DNA of 64,000 nt from the NCBI GenBank assembly GCA_028564705.1, contig JAPXFQ010000082.1, forward strand, positions 992,001 through 1,056,000. The letters run 5' to 3'. A program made the position numbers and the translations under genes. This document shows, piece by piece, positions 58,856 to 64,000 of this stretch. The notes beneath the pieces were generated by a model. It was not told the DNA's origin. It searched no databases and worked only from the letters and a program-made list of their open reading frames with translations. Numbering within the stretch: position 1 is the stretch's first letter; each line of letters starts with the position of its first letter. Source of the DNA: Apricaphanius iberus. Lineage: Eukaryota; Chordata; Actinopteri; Cyprinodontiformes; Aphaniidae.

Positions 58856-59900
58856 AGTTTCATAAGACATTAAGAGTGAGATAGAGAGAGGAAAGAACAG
58901 CAGATAACAGGAAGACTGAAAATAATCCAAAAAGGTTTAATCAGTTATATTATTCTGAGCTTTCAACGTGTATCCATTATCATACTTCATATCATACTAC
59001 CTATCATAACTTACTTCATTTGAAAATGTAGGCAATCTTTTTGAAATTTCTCAAAACTCTCAAGAATAAACACATTATGACTGTTTTTTTTAACGTTAAC
59101 CCCAATAATTGCTAAAATAAAATAGTAATAAAAACTGTTTAAAATAGTATTTTTATCATGTATTTTCCGGTGTTTTAGAATACAGGAATTTAGAGCGACA
59201 GTTGTCTGATGTACACAGCGTGACATCATTTCTGCTCCTAATAAGCAATAAGGATGGCTTATGGCAGGAAGCTAAGTAAAACATAAGCAGGGCCACAAAT
59301 CTCTGATCATAATCTCCACTAATGACTAAAGGCCCCAAACAAATGTAATTTCAACAATCGGATTGTCAGTCATCCTCACTTCAATCAATAAAAAGAAATG
59401 TGCAAAATCTTCTTAAACATTGTTCATGTTGTCCATCAAGAAAAAGAAAAGAAACTCTCCAAACAGCTGAGCCCCATAACTGCAACTCATGCAACATCTC
59501 TCATTTAAATTCAATGCAAGGTAGAATTATTTGCACATATGTAAACAAGCAAACAACAAAATAGCGCCAAAGTTAGCCGTATGTAAAGTCGAGTTGCATG
59601 CATAGAGCAGATTCGGCTGTAAAAATAAGTTTAAGAAGCAATGACTGAGAATAGCGCCAGAATTGTTATTTCTTTTTACGTTAATCAACGTGTTCCTCTC
59701 CAGCACTTTGAATAACAATTAGACAAACTGCCACATATGTGACTAAATAAAAAACGCTGTAAGCTCTTCTCTTCTATAGTAGATGAAAGGTACCTGTAGG
59801 TTAAAAAAGCAAGTTCTCAGTGGCGTCCAACTTCAGAACTTGTGAAATGACTTTCAAATGTACAGCATCTGGCATCCATGTGGTTCAGAACAAAGACTGA

Positions 59901-59946
59901 GACACACACACACGCACACACACACACACGCACACACACACACAGA
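59901..59946. repeat. (CA)n microsatellite
   Basis: Interrupted CA run with two CG steps. Confidence 0.9.
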
Positions 59947-62900
59947 CAGGCATACCTCAAGCTGCCAGCGCTGCCAGACATGTTTGAACAGAGTCAGCAG
60001 TCGCTCCCTTCCCTTCCCTCCCCGCCTAGCATTCAGGCTTGGACTCAGCATGAGTAACCTCACAAAACTAGCAGTCGCAGTGCAACACACCACAGAAATA
60101 CCAACCCAGCCATTACGCACGCTGGAAATAGTGCGAGCGCCCTTAAAGAAGACGGTAAGGGAAGAAAAAAAGGTCTGACAATCATAGCAAACCTCACCCA
60201 AAACGGAGGTTTTGTGTGGATTTATTTGAAAACTTTCTGTTGCGGCTGGATGAACACTGCTGGAGCAGGTTAACTGATCCGTTTCCTGTCTGCTGCTTTT
60301 GTCTCCCTTTTAAGCTGTCACACCTGAGGAGGTCCAGGGAGTTTGCAAAACATTTCTTAAAATGAAAAGGAGAATATCCATGCACAGCTGCAATAACCCA
60401 GCAATGAATCACTACAAAAATAAAGGTTACCCTTATAAAAAGCCAATGACAACTCAGTGTTTGACCTAAACAATATCTCTCCGTCGACACATAATCCTGC
60501 AACCGATCCTGCCTGAAGCAAACTAAATATCCTGAAGGAAACCCTAAGAGCTGCAGTGAGAAGCATGTGAAATTAGCTGATAACATCCTCAAGAGAACGC
60601 CTGCAGGTTGAATCCCTTTGGTCGCCTTCCTCTGAAAACCCAAGACGCCCAGCAAGCAAAAAGGGGGAAAAAACAAAGACAAAAGAAGACAAATGCAGGA
60701 AGAGCCGACCCATTTTTTTCCCTTTCGTCTCCTTGGTGGAACCTGCGACGGCGATGTGGGGAGTCACGAATCCTCTCTGCTGTTAAAATAAGGACATCCA
60801 GCCCTGATGTCTTCCCCCCAGCACCAAGGTTCGCACACTCAGAGCCAAAGCAGCTATGAAGATAGTCAAAACATGGAAAGGATGGGGCCGTATACAAATC
60901 AGGTCATAAACCTTCCTCAGATACAAGGTGTGAATACTAAAGCAGCTATGAGAACTGATAGCAAAGGGGAGCACAGAGCATCCGTACAATTTACACCAAG
61001 AGAATGTGGCTGTGCACACCCTTACACCCTAGACTTCTGGAAGATAAGACAGAATAATAGATAAGAGTTTCTCATACCTCAGTAACAACAGTAATCCTGT
61101 CTTTTCCCATGGAGCTGTGGTGTCCTTATTTATCAGTCACTTTGTCCTGACACTCCAAACACACTTGTTCCTTCACCTAATCTTCCAGCAACCAAACTGA
61201 TGTCCAGAAGTTGTTTTTTTTAAGCATAAAAGGAACATTTAACTTTCAACTATTTGTTATTACAGACACCAAAAGTTGGTCTAAAGTCAATAAGAGTGAG
61301 TAGTTACTATTGATTATGTTTATTTGCTTCTTTACAATGAAAACAAGCTACTAATGTGTGTTATATTCATATTTCATATTTTCTGTCTTTCAACCTCAAT
61401 TACTCATTCCCACTATGACTTTCTTTAGAATTGTCACATTCACAGTATCCTCACTATTATATGAAAGCAATTTGACCATTTTAGACCTTTTACAAGCTTT
61501 AAAAAGCCTTCCAGAGTGTAAGTACTGTACGCCAAATTTGGAGAGAAAAAACAGCCTCGGGCTTAAGCTACTATGATAATAACTGAAAATAAAAAACACA
61601 CAAAACCTAAATCAGATGAAAAAATCAAAGCTCTAAAGTCTGTTGCTGTGAACTGCTGGTCAGATTGCAAAACACAAACCTTGCAAAAAAAAAGAAAAAA
61701 AGAGGTAATCACTAAGGAGGAAGACACATTGTGATGTGTGGACATCTTTACTACCGATGCACCAATCAAACCTTTCTACTTTTCTTTCAGGTCCGAGCTG
61801 ATTCGCGATGATTCCTGTTTTTAAACCCAAAGGCTGTGAAACATAAACAGAACGCACGCGCTGCAGGCTGTTTGATGGAGGTGGTGGTTTTAAATGCGAC
61901 AGAAAGTGAAGGAACGACAAGATTTTTACCTTCTGTAGCCTTTGTTTCATTATGGCCTGACAGATTGGTGGATATTTACACCGATAACTCATCTTAGCAC
62001 CACCCATCGCACTTATTAAGAAGCTAAATGCATTAACCAGTAAACAGTAGTTTGTAAGCCAGAACAGCAACAAAAAAAAATCACTTACAAAAAACGACTA
62101 CTGTTACATTTAGAATGTTTCTTCCATTTTTTGGGGGATAATTTGATCTCTTTGACGGTTCCTGACGTTGAAGATTTGGTTGTTTGGTAACCCACTATTA
62201 AGAAATGTAGTCGACTACCATAAGACATTTCTGACCGACTGTGCATTTCCATAATCTACTCGTGGTGTACTGTAAATAACAGACAAAAAAACTCTTATAC
62301 GACTCACATAAATAATATCGGCCAGCAGAATGTTGCTTATAGCTATGTTGATTTATTCAGGGTCAGGATCAAGAATCAATGAATCAAATATTTATATATA
62401 TATATGGGGTCACAATCAAAATAAAGGACAAATACATAGTTTATGAAAATATAATACCAATAACTGTAATTATGCCCTTTATATGAGTACGTCTTGCAAC
62501 TATTTACTGACATAACTATCATGAAAAATAAACTGATGATAAATAATATATGAATGAATTTGTTTGTTAATGAGTAGGAAAAAGCAACCTGTGGACATAT
62601 TGACCTGAAGTCCACGTAGCAAAAAGATGGTATGAATAAAAAGATGATATATTAACAATATTTTACATCAGATAGTCGTAATTTAAGCAACAGAACGAAA
62701 CTTTCTGTTTTAGATAAAAGGAATTAAATCAGCCAAGACATTCTCATCTTACAAATGTAACCACCTAATTCTGGTCTCAGGTTAGGTTTTGTTACTATGG
62801 CGCTCGTGTATATAACATGTAGTTTTGTACTCACCTCTAAAATGCTAAAAATGTCAGATGAGCTTCACAAAATCAAAGCTCACATCCAGAAGTTACAATG

Positions 62901-62972
62901 AGAGGGTCTGCCTTGTGTAATTATGGGCCATCCCACTGACATTCCAACAGAGACTCATCTGAATGAGTCAGG

Positions 62973-63002
62973 GCACACACACACACACACACACGCACAC
63001 AC
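62973..63002. repeat. (CA)n microsatellite
   Basis: CA run with one CG interruption, followed by a (TTG)n stretch at about 63012-63027. Confidence 0.9.
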
Positions 63003-63113
63003 TAGGCTTTTTGTTGTTGTTGTTGTTCACACACACTTCCTTAGTGTTTCCTACTAAATCCTGGTTCTTCCTGAGCAGACGACACCTGCTCCATCACTTC
63101 CCTCCTAAATCTG

Positions 63114-63137
63114 TTTTTTTTTTTTTTTTTTTTTTTT
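63114..63137. repeat. Poly(T) tract
   Basis: 24 consecutive T. It could be the A-tail of a minus-strand retroelement, but no body was recognised to its right. Confidence 0.8.
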
Positions 63138-64000
63138 AACACAAACCGAGCCCAGAGAGCAACTTGTTTTTCTTCCTCCTCTTTCCGCAGCTGGATCGCA
63201 GCCCTGGAAGACCAGTTTGTAGAAAGTCACCGGGTCAACGGAGGCGATAAAACCTGTCCACAATGTGAACTGGATCTGCTTCAAGAACTAAAAAGGAGGG
63301 AATCCCCTGAATGAATGACTAAGGGGAGCGCAAGCCAAATAATAAAATTATAAGAACCTATGACCTTCCAGTGCATTGTGAAATAGCGATCTTAGTCTTG
63401 GCAAAGACCAAGGTGAGTTAAAACCACCAGCCAGAGGATATGAGTTTGACTGTCACGGTAAAATGCCTGGAGGCAGCACACGCTCCCGTCGTTCTTTGGA
63501 AGTGAGGCAACACGACGTCTAACTTGAAACAATGCATACCAGACTTGATGAACCCGAACCGTGTTTACGGCTTCAAATAAACCAGAAACCAAGAAGAGGA
63601 AAACAGACCAGTTTGCTCTGGGCTGCTTTCTGGTCTAATATTAAACGGAGGGGACATTTTTAGCATTCCTCAGTGGAGAAAACTCATTTTCACTCTTTTT
63701 CACAAGGCTAATATTTTTTGTCTTTTTAAGCTCTGACATCCACTCTAACGTGGGTGGTAACCACACATGTGTAACACCTTTGAACCAACTTCTCTTTTAC
63801 TGTATAATGAAGATGGATTAAGGGACTAAGTAAGTAGCACATCTGCACCTCCTCGAGGTGTTGTTTTATGGATAACTTTGACACCAGAAGAGTGGAAGCT
63901 AGAGTCGAGGCAAACATTTAGGTCCAGTTAACCAGAACGGTGAACGTTTCCGCTACACATCCAAAAAGAGAAACCTACCTTTAGAAAAAAGGAGACAATA

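Larger units (their letters stand above)
58860..64000. other. Noncoding DNA at right edge
   Basis: No gene recognised. Open frames are short, mostly around simple repeats. It may contain noncoding 5' exons or promoter of frmd6, which cannot be recognised from sequence alone. Confidence 0.45.

Noticed and set aside
60194..60897. Long minus-strand frames, one of 162 codons
   Set aside because: Composition is not protein-like, frames overlap, and no domain or splice sites are evident.

Overview
The window is nuclear DNA of a vertebrate, most likely a percomorph-type teleost. Three things point that way: one multi-exon gene with GT-AG introns whose protein is clearly vertebrate FRMD6, many CA/GT microsatellites, and a fish-like mix of old transposons (Tc1/mariner, hAT, PIF/Harbinger, L2-type LINEs, a Ty3/gypsy element). 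No bacterial-style genes, tRNA, rRNA or CRISPR array were seen.

The only confident host gene is frmd6 (FERM domain-containing 6, willin), on the minus strand. Its coding sequence lies in 13 exons from 46767 down to 31650. All 12 introns are GT-AG and the exon phases join into one open frame of 604 codons including the stop (603 aa). The start exon probably carries 5'UTR back to 46987. A candidate poly(A) signal lies 223 bp past the stop and another about 4.7 kb further. No promoter for frmd6 was found; it may lie to the right of the window or among unrecognised noncoding exons. At the left, about 6155-6450 looks like a promoter plus noncoding first exon on the minus strand. By human gene order, with GNG2 downstream of FRMD6 on the same strand, it could be the start of gng2, but no coding exon supports this.

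Layout: 1-6100, intergenic with repeat scraps; 6155-6520, candidate exon and promoter; 6870-8430, interrupted Tc1 relic; 9136-9971, interrupted LINE; 10551-11307, hAT with a BED-finger relic; 14660-18010, LINE and Tc1 relics plus a minisatellite; 19320-25260, a gypsy LTR element carrying a complete PIF/Harbinger insertion; 25261-31649, few repeats, possibly including a long frmd6 3'UTR; 31650-46987, frmd6 with hAT, LINE, Tc1, foldback and MITE insertions in its introns; 47000-64000, noncoding DNA with nested hAT elements.

The most unusual structure is the Harbinger copy at 20946-24301. It is flanked by TAA duplications and lies exactly within a codon of the gypsy reverse transcriptase. Its two genes, a transposase on plus and a MADF/Myb-like DNA-binding protein on minus, are interlocked so that each has an exon inside the other's intron. 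Both are broken. Family names for repeats come from recognition of motifs and ends, not from a database search.
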